Assembly (NCBI GenBank): GCA_963710665.1
Contig: CAVQBC010000008.1
Span: forward strand, 1,139,802-1,203,801
Reading direction: 5' to 3'
From: CAVQBC01 sp963710665
Lineage (GTDB): Bacteria > Actinomycetota > Thermoleophilia > Solirubrobacterales > Solirubrobacteraceae
Length of the DNA stretch: 64,000 bases
Of this stretch, positions 30,090-38,023 are shown in pieces. Below the pieces are notes generated by a model that was not told where the DNA came from, did not search any database, and saw only the letters and a list, made by a program, of their open reading frames with translations. The position numbers and the translations under genes are program-made. Position 1 is the first letter of the stretch, and each line of letters begins with the position of its first letter.

Positions 30090-30556
30090 CACCGTCGTGA
30101 GGGGGAGAAGACCGCGGTCGCGAGGTTGTCCAGGCACGCGTGCCAGCCGTGCTCGTGCTGGGCGAGGACCTCCGGCCCGGCGAATCCGCTGTGGGTGAGG
30201 ACGACCTTCGTGCCGCCGCCGTCCTCGTGGAACTCGACGACGACCAGCGTGTCGCGGCTGCCCGCCTGCTCGACGGGGTCGCCCTCCCACGACCACGTGT
30301 AGCTCAGCCGCTCCGGGCGCCGGACCTCGACGTACTCGCCGACCACCGTGTACGGCGCGGTCGCCCCGGGGTCCTGCATCGAGAGGCGGTAGCGGCCGCC
30401 GACGCGGAGGTCGACCTCGGCCACCGGCGTCGACCACCCCGTGCCGGCCGCCCACCACTGCCGCAGCACCTCGGGGCTGGTCCACGCGTCGAACACGGCC
30501 TCGCGCGGCGCGTCGAAGCCGCGCTCGAGGCGCAGGGTCGTCCCGGTGTCGCTCAT
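30089..30556 (-). CDS. AHSA1-type SRPBCC protein
   Basis: A 155-residue protein. It begins MSDTGTTLRLERGFDAPREA with VFDAWTSPEVLRQWWAAGTG, the typical AHSA1/activator of Hsp90 homologue motif, and ends with LTHSGFAGPEVLAQHEHGWH, a usual C-terminal pattern of the family. These proteins bind hydrophobic ligands in the cytoplasm; functions are mostly unknown. Pairing with an ArsR regulator is a recurrent arrangement. The start overlaps the stop of the ArsR-type gene by four bases. Confidence 0.88.
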   Translation of the reverse strand: MSDTGTTLRLERGFDAPREAVFDAWTSPEVLRQWWAAGTGWSTPVAEVDLRVGGRYRLSMQDPGATAPYTVVGEYVEVRRPERLSYTWSWEGDPVEQAGSRDTLVVVEFHEDGGGTKVVLTHSGFAGPEVLAQHEHGWHACLDNLATAVFSPSRR

Positions 30557-30897
30557 CGCTCCTCCTTGGGGTCTCGACGCGCCTGCAGGTAGCGCTCGAC
30601 CGCGTCGAACTTGCCCTCCCACAGCCTCCGCTGGCGGGCCATCCAATCCGTCGCCTCCTCCAGCGGCCCGGGCTCCAGCCGCAGGCGGTGGGTGCGTCCC
30701 TCGATGGTGCGGACGATCACGCCCGCGTCCTCCAGCACCCGCAGGTGGCGGCTGATCGCGGGCTTGGACACGTTTGCGCCCCGCGTCGCCTCGCCCACCG
30801 TCGCCGGTCCCTCGGCGAGGCGCTCCACGATCGCGCGCCGGATGGGGTGGGCGAGAGCGGTGAAGCTGCGGTCGAGCTCGGCGAGATCGTTAACCAT
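30553..30897 (-). CDS. ArsR-family transcriptional regulator
   Basis: A 114-residue winged-helix protein (MVNDLAELDRSFTALAHPIR, IVERLAEGPATVGEATRGAN, VSKPAISRHLRVLEDAGVIV). It has no cysteine metal site, so it is not an obvious metal sensor. The sequence belongs to the ArsR subgroup that accompanies SRPBCC genes. It probably represses its own operon through the paired GTTAAC sites at 30889-30906, one of which overlaps its start codon. ATG 30897 is chosen because the upstream in-frame extension is low-complexity and would cover the operator. Confidence 0.9.
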   Translation of the reverse strand: MVNDLAELDRSFTALAHPIRRAIVERLAEGPATVGEATRGANVSKPAISRHLRVLEDAGVIVRTIEGRTHRLRLEPGPLEEATDWMARQRRLWEGKFDAVERYLQARRDPKEER

Positions 30898-30906
30898 CGC
30901 GTTAAC
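30889..30906. promoter_or_regulatory. Operator candidate of the ArsR/SRPBCC operon
   Basis: Two GTTAAC hexamers (30889-30894 and 30901-30906), each palindromic, are separated by six bases. AT-rich twin sites in a very GC-rich context overlap the start of the ArsR-type gene, a position suited to autorepression. Confidence 0.6.
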
Positions 30907-31090
30907 CGTATCCGCGCGCCCACCGCCCTGCAACGCTCTCCCCACGAGCGATGGGCCGCGCGGGAGCGAATTCGGAGCACAGACGTCACATCCCGCGCGT
31001 CCCACGGCACGCCGCGGGCGCCACCATCGGTCCGTGCCCGGCGAGACTGCACTTCGGCCCCTTGAACGGGCCGAACGTCGCGTTCGCGGC

Positions 31091-31978
31091 GTGGACGGCG
31101 CGATCGCCGCGCTCGCCGAGCGCCAGCACGGCGTCGTCGCCCGCGCTCAGCTCGTCGACCTCGGGCTCGGTCGCCGGGCGATCGGTCACCGGCTGGAGTG
31201 CGGCCGGCTCCACGCCGTGCACCGCGGGGTCTACGCGGTCGGCCACCGTGTGCTGACCCGCGAAGGCCGGTGGACCGCGGCCGTGCTCGCCGCGGGCGCC
31301 GGCGCCGTCCTCAGCCACCGCTCCGCCGCCGCGCTCTGGGGCATCCGTCCCGGCGCCGGCCGGATCGAGGTCACCGCGCCGCGGGCGCTGCGCTCGCGGC
31401 CCGGCCTCCGGCTCCACCACACGCGGCTCGCCGAGGACGAGGTGACGGCGGTCCGCGGCATCCCGGTCACGACGCCGGCGCGCACGCTCCTCGATCTCGC
31501 GGCCGTCGTGGGCGCGCAGCAGCTCGAGCGCGCGGTGAACGAGGCCGAGGTGCTCCGGCTCGGGGACGCTGTCGCGCTCGCCGAGCTCGTCCGGCGGCAC
31601 GGCGGCCGGCGCGGCGCCGGCGCCCTGCGGCGCATCCTCGAAGCCGGGCAGGTGGGCGCACTGATCACGCGCAGCGAGCTGGAGGATCGGTTCCTCGGCT
31701 TCCTGGACGCCTTCGGGCTGCCGCGCCCGGAGGTCAACGCGACGCTCCCCGTGTCCGGCGGCCTGGTCGAGGCCGACTGCGTCTGGCGCGGGCCGCGCCT
31801 CGTCGTCGAGCTCGACGGCTACGCCACCCACGCGCCGCGCCACGCGTTCGACCGCGACCGCGCCCGCGATCGCGCGCTGCTCGCGGCGGGGTGGCGGGTG
31901 GCGCGGGTGACCTGGCGGCAGCTGGCGGCCGACCCGCGGGCGCTGGCAGCGGAGCTTCGGGCGCTGCTGTCGGGGTAG
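31091..31978 (+). CDS. AbiEi-antitoxin-like N-terminal domain plus DUF559-type nuclease-like domain
   Basis: A 295-residue protein. The N-terminal wing (~1-50) reads DGAIAALAERQHGVVARAQL, the AbiEi antitoxin-type helix-turn-helix. A middle part (~55-170) has VLSHRSAAALWGIRPG and GIPVTTPARTLLDLAAVVG. The C-terminal DUF559/Vsr-like part (~200-295) has LVEADCVWRGPRLVVELDGY with the PD-(D/E)xK-style acidic residues and RDRALLAAGWRVARVTWRQL. No partner toxin (AbiEii) is adjacent, so the toxin-antitoxin label is only a fold name. Solitary copies are common in actinobacteria and their role is unknown. GTG 31091 is preferred; GTG 31034 would add 19 residues. Confidence 0.8.
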   Translation: MDGAIAALAERQHGVVARAQLVDLGLGRRAIGHRLECGRLHAVHRGVYAVGHRVLTREGRWTAAVLAAGAGAVLSHRSAAALWGIRPGAGRIEVTAPRALRSRPGLRLHHTRLAEDEVTAVRGIPVTTPARTLLDLAAVVGAQQLERAVNEAEVLRLGDAVALAELVRRHGGRRGAGALRRILEAGQVGALITRSELEDRFLGFLDAFGLPRPEVNATLPVSGGLVEADCVWRGPRLVVELDGYATHAPRHAFDRDRARDRALLAAGWRVARVTWRQLAADPRALAAELRALLSG

Positions 31979-31989
31979 CCTCTCTGGAC

Positions 31990-32550
31990 GTGATCTCGAC
32001 AAACCAGTTCAAGAACGGCAACCACATCGAGGTCGAAGGCACGATCTTCAAGATCCTCGAGTTCCAGCATGTGAAGCCCGGCAAGGGCGGCGCGTTCGTG
32101 CGCACGAAGCTGCGGCGCGCGAACGACGGCGCGGTGATCGACCGCACGTTCCGCGCCGGGGAGAAGTTCCGTCCGGTCCGGACCGAGGCCCGCAAGATGC
32201 AGTTCCTCTACAGCGACGGGACCGAGGCGCACTTCATGGACGAGCAGTCCTTCGAGCAGATCCCGCTGCCGGCTACGGCCGTGGAGGACCAGCTGAAGTG
32301 GATCAAGCCGAGCGAGAGCGTCGACCTGCTGTTCATCGACGGCTCGCCGTCGGACGTCCAGGTCTCGGCCTCCGTGGAGCTCGAGGTCACGCACACGGAG
32401 CCGGGGGTCCGGGGCGACACGGCCTCGGGCGGCGGCAACAAGCCCGCGACCCTCGAGACGGGGGCGACCGTCCAGGTGCCGCTGTTCGTCAACATCGGCG
32501 ACCGGGTGAAGGTCGACACGCGCTCGGGCGCGTACATGTCGCGCGCCTGA
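31990..32550 (+). CDS. efp: Translation elongation factor P
   Basis: A 186-residue protein with all three OB/KOW domains: VISTNQFKNGNHIEVEGTIF at the start, the loop HVKPGKGGAFVRTKLR whose lysine contacts the P-site tRNA, and the C-terminal signature VKVDTRSGAYMSRA. It relieves ribosome stalling at polyproline stretches. The C-terminal domain contains a short Gly/Asn-rich insertion (ASGGGNKP). No efp modification gene is adjacent. It is followed by nusB with a 26-base gap. Start GTG 31990 lies 11 bases after the preceding stop. Confidence 0.97.
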   Translation: MISTNQFKNGNHIEVEGTIFKILEFQHVKPGKGGAFVRTKLRRANDGAVIDRTFRAGEKFRPVRTEARKMQFLYSDGTEAHFMDEQSFEQIPLPATAVEDQLKWIKPSESVDLLFIDGSPSDVQVSASVELEVTHTEPGVRGDTASGGGNKPATLETGATVQVPLFVNIGDRVKVDTRSGAYMSRA

Positions 32551-32560
32551 CCGGCGCCGC

Positions 32561-32566
32561 TACCCT
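32561..32566 (+). promoter_or_regulatory. -10 box candidate of nusB
   Basis: TACCCT, ten bases before ATG 32577. It may be an internal promoter, since efp is co-directional. Confidence 0.35.
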
Positions 32567-32576
32567 CAGGCGGCCC

Positions 32577-32987
32577 ATGCGCCGATCCGACCAGCGCCGC
32601 GCCGCCGTCTTCGCGCTCTACCAGCACGACCTCACCGGCCGGCCCCTCGACGAGCTCTTCGAGGGCGACGCGGGCCACTTCACGCGCGCGCTCGCGCATG
32701 CGACGAGCGACAACGCCGAGTCGCTCGACGCCCACCTCGAGCGCCACGCCACCGGGTGGAGCGTGGAGCGCATCGCGCCCCTCGAGCGGGCCATCCTCCG
32801 CACCGCGCTGCTCGAGATGCTGCACCCCGACCTGGTGGAGGGCGACACCCCGATCCCGCCCGAGGGCGCGATCGACGAGGCGGTGGAGGCCGCGAAGGCG
32901 TTCTGCGGCGCCGACGCCCCCGGTTTCGTCAACGGCATCCTCGGCGCGGTCCTGCGCGAGCGGCGGACCGCGAACTCGAACACGTAG
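32577..32987 (+). CDS. nusB: Transcription antitermination factor NusB
   Basis: A 136-residue all-helical protein of typical length (MRRSDQRRAAVFALYQHDLT, ERIAPLERAILRTALLEMLH, AIDEAVEAAKAFCGADAPGF, VNGILGAVLR). It binds boxA RNA together with NusE (S10) and supports rRNA antitermination. The common order efp-nusB is present. Its end overlaps the -10 box of the next gene. Confidence 0.95.
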   Translation: MRRSDQRRAAVFALYQHDLTGRPLDELFEGDAGHFTRALAHATSDNAESLDAHLERHATGWSVERIAPLERAILRTALLEMLHPDLVEGDTPIPPEGAIDEAVEAAKAFCGADAPGFVNGILGAVLRERRTANSNT

Positions 32988-32990
32988 GCT
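32985..32990 (+). promoter_or_regulatory. -10 box of xseB
   Basis: TAGGCT, seven bases before ATG 32998. Its first three bases are the nusB stop codon. Confidence 0.45.
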
Positions 32991-32997
32991 GCCCGCC

Positions 32998-33213
32998 ATG
33001 GATCGCACCCCGCTGGACGACCTGATCGACCGTCTCGAGCTCGCGGCCGCCGAGCTGCGGGCCGGAGACCTCGAGCCCGAGCGGGCCGCGTCGCTCGTCG
33101 ACGAGTGCGCGCGACTGGCCGCCGACGCGGGCACGGAGCTCGACCGGCGCGCCCGTGCCGCGGACGGCGCCACCCAGCCGGCACACGCCGGTCAGCTGCC
33201 GCTGGGCCAGTAG
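32998..33213 (+). CDS. xseB: Exonuclease VII small subunit
   Basis: A 71-residue acidic helical protein (LDDLIDRLELAAAELRAGDL, EPERAASLVDECARLAADAG), the two-helix hairpin of XseB, with normal length. It pairs with XseA to degrade single-stranded DNA. The large subunit gene is not in the window. The C-terminal ~15 residues vary freely in the family. The stop codon TAG coincides with the left end of a family B repeat. The assignment rests on length, composition and position before idsA, a usual neighbour. Confidence 0.8.
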   Translation: MDRTPLDDLIDRLELAAAELRAGDLEPERAASLVDECARLAADAGTELDRRARAADGATQPAHAGQLPLGQ

Positions 33214-33379
33214 ATGGCTGATTCCACGACCCCACGATCGCCTGGCGGCGCCCCGCGGCGCCGGATCGCCACCCACCCGAGGGGCCCGTGGCCACGGCCA
33301 CTGTGCCCCTCGTGCGTGCGGCACCCGGCATCCACGGGGCATCCACCAGTCGACCGCGCGGCCGCGGAAACAACCATCT
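33212..33379. repeat. MITE-like repeat family B, copy 1
   Basis: A 168-base element. Imperfect terminal inverted repeats read AGATGGCTGATTCC on the left and AGATGGTTGTTTCC on the complement of the right end. The interior shares long identical blocks with the 228-base copy at 52611, from which it differs by a ~60-base internal deletion. It encodes nothing recognisable. It starts within the xseB stop codon and ends one base before the idsA start codon. Confidence 0.8.
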
Positions 33380-33380
33380 G

Positions 33381-34301
33381 ATGTCGACCCGCGAGCACGT
33401 CACGGCGGACGTCGCGGCGCCCGGCTACCCGGACCACCTCCGCGAGGAGGTCGAGGCGTTCCTCGGGTCGCTGCGCTTCGCGCGCGAGCCGGCCGCCGCC
33501 GGGCTCGACGAGGCCATGCGCTACTCCCTGATGGCCGGGGGCAAGCGCATCCGGCCCGTGCTCGCGCTCGCCACGGCGCGCGCGGTGGGCCGCGAGCCGC
33601 GCTCGGTCCTCCCGCTCGCGGCGGCGCTCGAGCTCATCCACACGTACTCGCTGATCCACGACGATCTGCCGGCCATGGACGACGACGAGCTGCGCCGCGG
33701 CCGTCCCACCTGCCACGTGCGCTACGGCGAGGACGTCGCGATCCTGGCGGGCGACGGCCTCTATGCCGAGGCGTTCCGCCTGATCCTTCACGAGCAGGGC
33801 GGCGAGGCGGCCGACGTGCTCACCGCCGTGTGCGAGCTCGCGGATGCCACCGGCGTCAACGGGATGGTCGGCGGCCAGTACATCGACGTGCGCAACCTGG
33901 CCGAGGAGGGGGGAACGGTCAAGTTGCGGCGGCTTCACGAGCTCAAGACCGGCCGTCTGATCGGCGCGGCGATCGAGTGCGTACTCCTCCTGACCGGAGA
34001 GAAGGCCAGAGGGTCTAGACTGCCGCACTTCCGTGCCTTCGCCGCGGAGCTCGGGGTGCTGTTCCAGATCGTCGACGACATCCTCGACGTGACGGGCACC
34101 GACGATGCCCTGGGCAAGCCGCGGGGCAGCGACGAGCGGCACGGCAAGCTCACCTACGTCAGCCGCTACGGGTTGGAGGAGGCCCGCGCCCTGGCCGCCG
34201 AGTCCCACGCGAAGGCCCGCGCCGCGCTCGCCAGGGCGGCGCCCGACGGAGCCACGGAGCTCGAGCAGATCACCGACTTCATCTACACCCGCCCGACATG
34301 A
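33381..34301 (+). CDS. Polyprenyl diphosphate synthase (farnesyl/geranylgeranyl type)
   Basis: A 306-residue short-chain trans-prenyltransferase. The first aspartate-rich motif is HDDLPAMDDDELRRG (DDxxxxD form), the second is FQIVDDILDVTG, and the substrate lysines lie in AGGKRIRP. The DDxxxxD spacing fits bacterial type II FPP or GGPP synthases. It condenses IPP with allylic diphosphates to feed quinone, carotenoid or cell-wall lipid carriers. ATG 33381 is used; the frame stays open upstream through the repeat, but that part has no family similarity. It overlaps dxs by four bases, giving a small isoprenoid operon. Confidence 0.93.
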   Translation: MSTREHVTADVAAPGYPDHLREEVEAFLGSLRFAREPAAAGLDEAMRYSLMAGGKRIRPVLALATARAVGREPRSVLPLAAALELIHTYSLIHDDLPAMDDDELRRGRPTCHVRYGEDVAILAGDGLYAEAFRLILHEQGGEAADVLTAVCELADATGVNGMVGGQYIDVRNLAEEGGTVKLRRLHELKTGRLIGAAIECVLLLTGEKARGSRLPHFRAFAAELGVLFQIVDDILDVTGTDDALGKPRGSDERHGKLTYVSRYGLEEARALAAESHAKARAALARAAPDGATELEQITDFIYTRPT

Positions 34302-36232
34302 CCCCCCGCATCCTTGACCGCATCGACCGCCCGCAGGACCTCCACGACCTCTCCGAGGACGAGCTCGAGCAGCTCGCGCAGGAGGTCCGCGCCACGCTGA
34401 TCGAGACCGTCGGCGAGATCGGCGGCCACTTCGGCGCGAACCTCGGCTCCTGCGAGATCGCGGTTGCCGTCCACTCGCTGCTGGACTCGCCGCACGACAA
34501 GGTGCTGTGGGACGTCGGCCACCAGGCCTACCCGCACAAGGTCCTGACCGGCCGCCGCGACCGCCTGGACACGATCCGCAAGTACGGCGGGCTCGCGCCG
34601 TTCTGCTCCATCTTCGAGTCCGAGCACGACATCATGGGCGCCGGCCACGCCTCGACCTCGATCGGCTACGCGGTCGGGATCAAGGAGGCGATGCGCCGCG
34701 GCGACGGCGAGGACGGCAAGGTCGTCTCGGTGATCGGCGACGGCGCCATGACCGGCGGCGTGGCCTTCGAGGCCGTCCACCAGGCCGGCGGCCTGGGCAC
34801 GCCGATCGTCGTCGTGCTCAACGACAACGGCATGTCGATCGCGCCGAACGTCGGCGCGCTGTCGAACTACTTCAACCGCATGCGGCTCGACCACACCCTG
34901 TGGAAGGCGCGCGAGGGCGTCGAGGAGCGGCTCACGAGGCTGCCGGGCGGCATCGGCGCGGCGTTCGAGCGCCTCGGCCCCGAGCTCAAGGCCTCGATGA
35001 AGGCCTTCTGGGCGCCGGGCCTGTGGTGGGAGGAGCTCGACTGGGCCTACATGGGCATCGTCGACGGCCACGACGTGCGCGCCCTGCGCCGCGCGCTGCG
35101 CGCCGCCTTCGAGGCGGAGCGCCCGGTGGTCGTCCACGTGGCGACCGTGAAGGGCAAGGGCTTCGCCCCCGCCGAGGACGGCGGGCTCGAGGGCATGGAG
35201 AAGTGGCATGCCGCCAAGCCCAAGTCGATCGCCCAGGGCGTCCCCGCGCCGGCCAAGCCCGCGGGCAAGGACGCGCCGCCGCAGTACACGAAGGTCTTCG
35301 GCGACGCGCTGGTCCGCGAGTGCGAGCGCGACGAGCGGGTGGTCGGGATCACCGCCGCGATGAACTCGGGCACCGGGCTCTCCACGCTGCAGAAGGCGAT
35401 GCCCGAGCGCTACTTCGACGTCGGCATCGCCGAGCAGCAGGCGCTGCTGTTCGCGGCCGGGCTGGCGCTGCAGGGCGCCCGCCCGGTGGCCGCCATCTAC
35501 TCGACCTTCCTGCAGCGCGCGTACGACCAGATCGTCCACGACGTGTGCCTGCAGTCGCTGCCGGTCGTGCTCTGCCTGGACCGCGCCGGGCTGGTCGGCG
35601 ACGACGGGCCGACGCACCACGGCGCCTTCGACATCGCCTACCTGCGCTGCCTGCCCAACATCACGCTGATGGCGCCGCGCGACGAGGCGATGCTCGTGCA
35701 CATGCTGCACACCGCCCTGCGCCACGACGCCGGCCCGGTGGCGATCCGCTACCCGCGCGGCGAGGCGGTCGGCGTGCCGCTGCCCGCCACGCCGCAGCGC
35801 CTGCCGCTCGGGACCGGCGAGCTCCTGCGCGAGGGCGAGCGGGTGGCGCTCGTGGGCTACGGGTCGGGCGTCGGCAAGGCGCTCGGCGCGGCCGACCTGC
35901 TCGCGGGCCACGGGCTCGAGGTGACGGTCGCCGACGCCCGCTTCGCCAAGCCGCTCGACGCCGGCCTGCTCGGGCAGCTCGCGGCGGAGCACGACCTGCT
36001 CGTGACCGTCGAGGAGGGCGTGCTGGCGGGCGGCTTCGGGACCGCGGTGTGGGAGTGCCTGAGCGAGGTCGGCGTGGCGCCGCGGATCCTCCGCGTCGGG
36101 CTGCCGGACCGTTACGTCACGCACGGCGCGCCCCGGCTCCTGCACGAGGAGGTCGGCTTCACGCCGGAGCAGATCGCCGAGCGGATCGAGTCGGCGGTGC
36201 TCGACCTGCGCGGCTCGCTCGCGGGCGCCTGA
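34298..36232 (+). CDS. dxs: 1-deoxy-D-xylulose-5-phosphate synthase
   Basis: A 644-residue transketolase-like enzyme. The thiamine-diphosphate site is seen in DVGHQAYPHKVLTGRRD and VSVIGDGAMTGGVAFEA with the later NDNGMSIAPNVG. The pyrimidine-binding domain contains FDVGIAEQQALLFAAGLALQ and DRAGLVGDDGPTHHGAFD. It joins pyruvate and glyceraldehyde-3-phosphate in the first step of the MEP pathway. Length is normal. It is translationally coupled to the prenyl synthase gene, linking precursor supply and chain elongation. Confidence 0.97.
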   Translation: MTPRILDRIDRPQDLHDLSEDELEQLAQEVRATLIETVGEIGGHFGANLGSCEIAVAVHSLLDSPHDKVLWDVGHQAYPHKVLTGRRDRLDTIRKYGGLAPFCSIFESEHDIMGAGHASTSIGYAVGIKEAMRRGDGEDGKVVSVIGDGAMTGGVAFEAVHQAGGLGTPIVVVLNDNGMSIAPNVGALSNYFNRMRLDHTLWKAREGVEERLTRLPGGIGAAFERLGPELKASMKAFWAPGLWWEELDWAYMGIVDGHDVRALRRALRAAFEAERPVVVHVATVKGKGFAPAEDGGLEGMEKWHAAKPKSIAQGVPAPAKPAGKDAPPQYTKVFGDALVRECERDERVVGITAAMNSGTGLSTLQKAMPERYFDVGIAEQQALLFAAGLALQGARPVAAIYSTFLQRAYDQIVHDVCLQSLPVVLCLDRAGLVGDDGPTHHGAFDIAYLRCLPNITLMAPRDEAMLVHMLHTALRHDAGPVAIRYPRGEAVGVPLPATPQRLPLGTGELLREGERVALVGYGSGVGKALGAADLLAGHGLEVTVADARFAKPLDAGLLGQLAAEHDLLVTVEEGVLAGGFGTAVWECLSEVGVAPRILRVGLPDRYVTHGAPRLLHEEVGFTPEQIAERIESAVLDLRGSLAGA

Positions 36233-36284
36233 CGGCGCGTCGCGCCTTCACGGCCCGAGTGCACGCCGGTGCGGCCGCGATCGG

Positions 36285-36290
36285 TAGCGT
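36285..36290 (+). promoter_or_regulatory. -10 box of the tlyA-like gene
   Basis: TAGCGT, eight bases before GTG 36299. Confidence 0.45.
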
Positions 36291-36298
36291 TCCGCGCC

Positions 36299-37090
36299 GT
36301 GTCCAGGGTCCGCCTCGACAGCCTCCTGGCGGAGCGCGGCCTGTTCGCCTCCCGGTCGCGGGCGGCAGCGGCGGTCATCGCGGGGGACGTCCACCTCGGA
36401 CCCGGTCGCCGCCGGGCGGAGAAGCCCGGTCAGCTCGTCGACGCGGAGGTCGAGCTGGCCGTCGACGCCCCGCCGCCCTTCGTCTCGCGCGGCGGCGTGA
36501 AGCTCTCCAACGCGCTCGACGCGCTGGGCGTCGCGGTCGCCGGGCGCCACTGCCTCGACGTCGGCGCCTCGACCGGCGGCTTCACCGACTGCCTGCTGCA
36601 ACGGGGCGCGGCGCACGTGGTGGCGCTCGACGTCGCCTACGGCGAGCTGGACTACAAGCTGCGCGAGGACGCGCGCGTGACGGTCATGGAGCGCGTCAAC
36701 GCCCGCGCGCTGACCCCCGAGCAGCTGCCCTACGCGCCCGACCTCGCCGTGCTCGACGTCTCGTTCATCTCGCTGGAGAAGGTGCTGCCCGCCGTGCTCG
36801 GCTGCCTCGCCCCGCGCTTCGACTGCCTCGCGATGGTCAAGCCGCAGTTCGAGGCGGGCCGCGGCGCGGTGGGGAAGGGCGGTGTCGTGCGCGACCCGGC
36901 GGTCCGGCGGGCGGCGCTCGTCTCGGTCGCCGCGTGCGCGACCGCCGCCGGCGCCACGCTGCTCGGCTTCGCGTCCTCCCGGCTCCCGGGGCCGGCGGGC
37001 AACCGCGAGACGTTCGCGTGGCTGGCCGAGGCGGGCCGGCCGGGCGCGGTTGAGGATCCCGAGGCCGCGGCGCTGGAGGTCGACCCGTGA
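36299..37090 (+). CDS. tlyA: TlyA-family rRNA 2'-O-methyltransferase
   Basis: A 263-residue protein. An N-terminal S4 RNA-binding domain (RLDSLLAERGLFASRSRAAA, ~5-60) is joined by a short linker to an FtsJ-like Rossmann domain with SAM motif CLDVGASTGGFTDCLLQRGA and the catalytic-site part AVLDVSFISLEKVLPAVL. TlyA methylates 16S and 23S rRNA riboses and makes mycobacterial ribosomes capreomycin-sensitive. Order tlyA-nadK-recN is the standard one. GTG 36299 fits the -10 box; the stop overlaps nadK by four bases. Confidence 0.94.
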   Translation: MSRVRLDSLLAERGLFASRSRAAAAVIAGDVHLGPGRRRAEKPGQLVDAEVELAVDAPPPFVSRGGVKLSNALDALGVAVAGRHCLDVGASTGGFTDCLLQRGAAHVVALDVAYGELDYKLREDARVTVMERVNARALTPEQLPYAPDLAVLDVSFISLEKVLPAVLGCLAPRFDCLAMVKPQFEAGRGAVGKGGVVRDPAVRRAALVSVAACATAAGATLLGFASSRLPGPAGNRETFAWLAEAGRPGAVEDPEAAALEVDP

Positions 37091-37941
37091 CCGTCACGGC
37101 GACCGTCATGAGCCACCGCCAGCTCGAGGGCGCGTCCGACGGCGTCCACGCGCTGATCTACGCCGCCCGGGAGGCGGGCGCGACCCTGCGCTTCGACGCG
37201 GGGGAGACCAGCAAGCACGGCCTGGAGGCCGGCGAGTCGGTCGTGACCGACGCCGAGGTCTCCCGCGACGTCGACCTTGCGATCGTGCTGGGCGGCGACG
37301 GGACGATCCTCACCGCGCTGCGCGAGTACGCCGGCACGGGCGTCCCGGTGTTCGCCGTCAACTACGGCGAGGTCGGCTTCCTGGCGACGCTCGACCCCGA
37401 CGGGCTCGGGGCCCACTTCGCGCGGGCGTTCGCGGGGGAGTACGAGACGCTCGCGCTGCCGACGATCAGCGTCGAGTGGGAGGGCGGCGAGTCGCGCACG
37501 GCGATCAACGACGTCTCGGTGCACCGCAAGACGGGGCTGCGGGTCGCCGATCTCGAATACGCGCTGAGCGGGGAGGAGATCGGCCGGGTGCGCTCCGACG
37601 GGCTGGTGGTCGCCACGCCGGCGGGCTCCACGGGCTACAACCTCGCCAACGGCGGCCCGGTGCTGGCGTGGGGCGTGGAGGGCTTCGTGGTCAGCTTCAT
37701 CGCCCCGCACTCGCTGACCGCCCGCGCGCTCGTGGCCGCGCCCGACGACATCCTCACGGTGTCCAACCGCAGCCGCGCCGAGCCGGTGGACATCCACGTC
37801 GACGGCCGCCCCGGCTTCGAGCTGCCGGCGGGGGAGGACATCACGGTCGAGTTCGGCCGCAACTACGCGCAGCTCGCCCAGCTGCCGGGCGCGAGCTTCT
37901 ACCAGCGCTTCCGCGAGCGGTTCGGGCGGCTCGCGAACTAG
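37087..37941 (+). CDS. nadK: NAD kinase
   Basis: A 284-residue enzyme of normal length. It shows the diagnostic GGDG motif (DLAIVLGGDGTILTALRE), followed by the conserved NYGEVGFLA (NxGxxGFL) and RSDGLVVATPAGSTGYNLAN blocks. It phosphorylates NAD to NADP in the cytoplasm. It is translationally coupled to tlyA and followed 82 bases later by recN. Confidence 0.96.
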   Translation: MTVTATVMSHRQLEGASDGVHALIYAAREAGATLRFDAGETSKHGLEAGESVVTDAEVSRDVDLAIVLGGDGTILTALREYAGTGVPVFAVNYGEVGFLATLDPDGLGAHFARAFAGEYETLALPTISVEWEGGESRTAINDVSVHRKTGLRVADLEYALSGEEIGRVRSDGLVVATPAGSTGYNLANGGPVLAWGVEGFVVSFIAPHSLTARALVAAPDDILTVSNRSRAEPVDIHVDGRPGFELPAGEDITVEFGRNYAQLAQLPGASFYQRFRERFGRLAN

Positions 37942-38010
37942 CCGTCACGGAACCGTCACGACTTCGTGGAGGGGAGCGGCGCGGCGCGCCGGTCCGTCGG
38001 GGGCGGCTGG

Positions 38011-38016
38011 TAGACC
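38011..38016 (+). promoter_or_regulatory. Weak -10 box candidate of recN
   Basis: TAGACC, seven bases before GTG 38024. It differs from TANNNT at the last position. Confidence 0.3.
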
Positions 38017-38023
38017 GTCGTCC

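Noticed and set aside
31091..31978. Toxin-antitoxin system at the AbiEi-like gene
   Set aside because: There is no AbiEii-type nucleotidyltransferase gene on either side; only the N-terminal fold is shared.
33288..33380. Longer start for the prenyl diphosphate synthase through the family B repeat
   Set aside because: The extra 31 residues are translated repeat sequence without family similarity; ATG 33381 directly follows the element.
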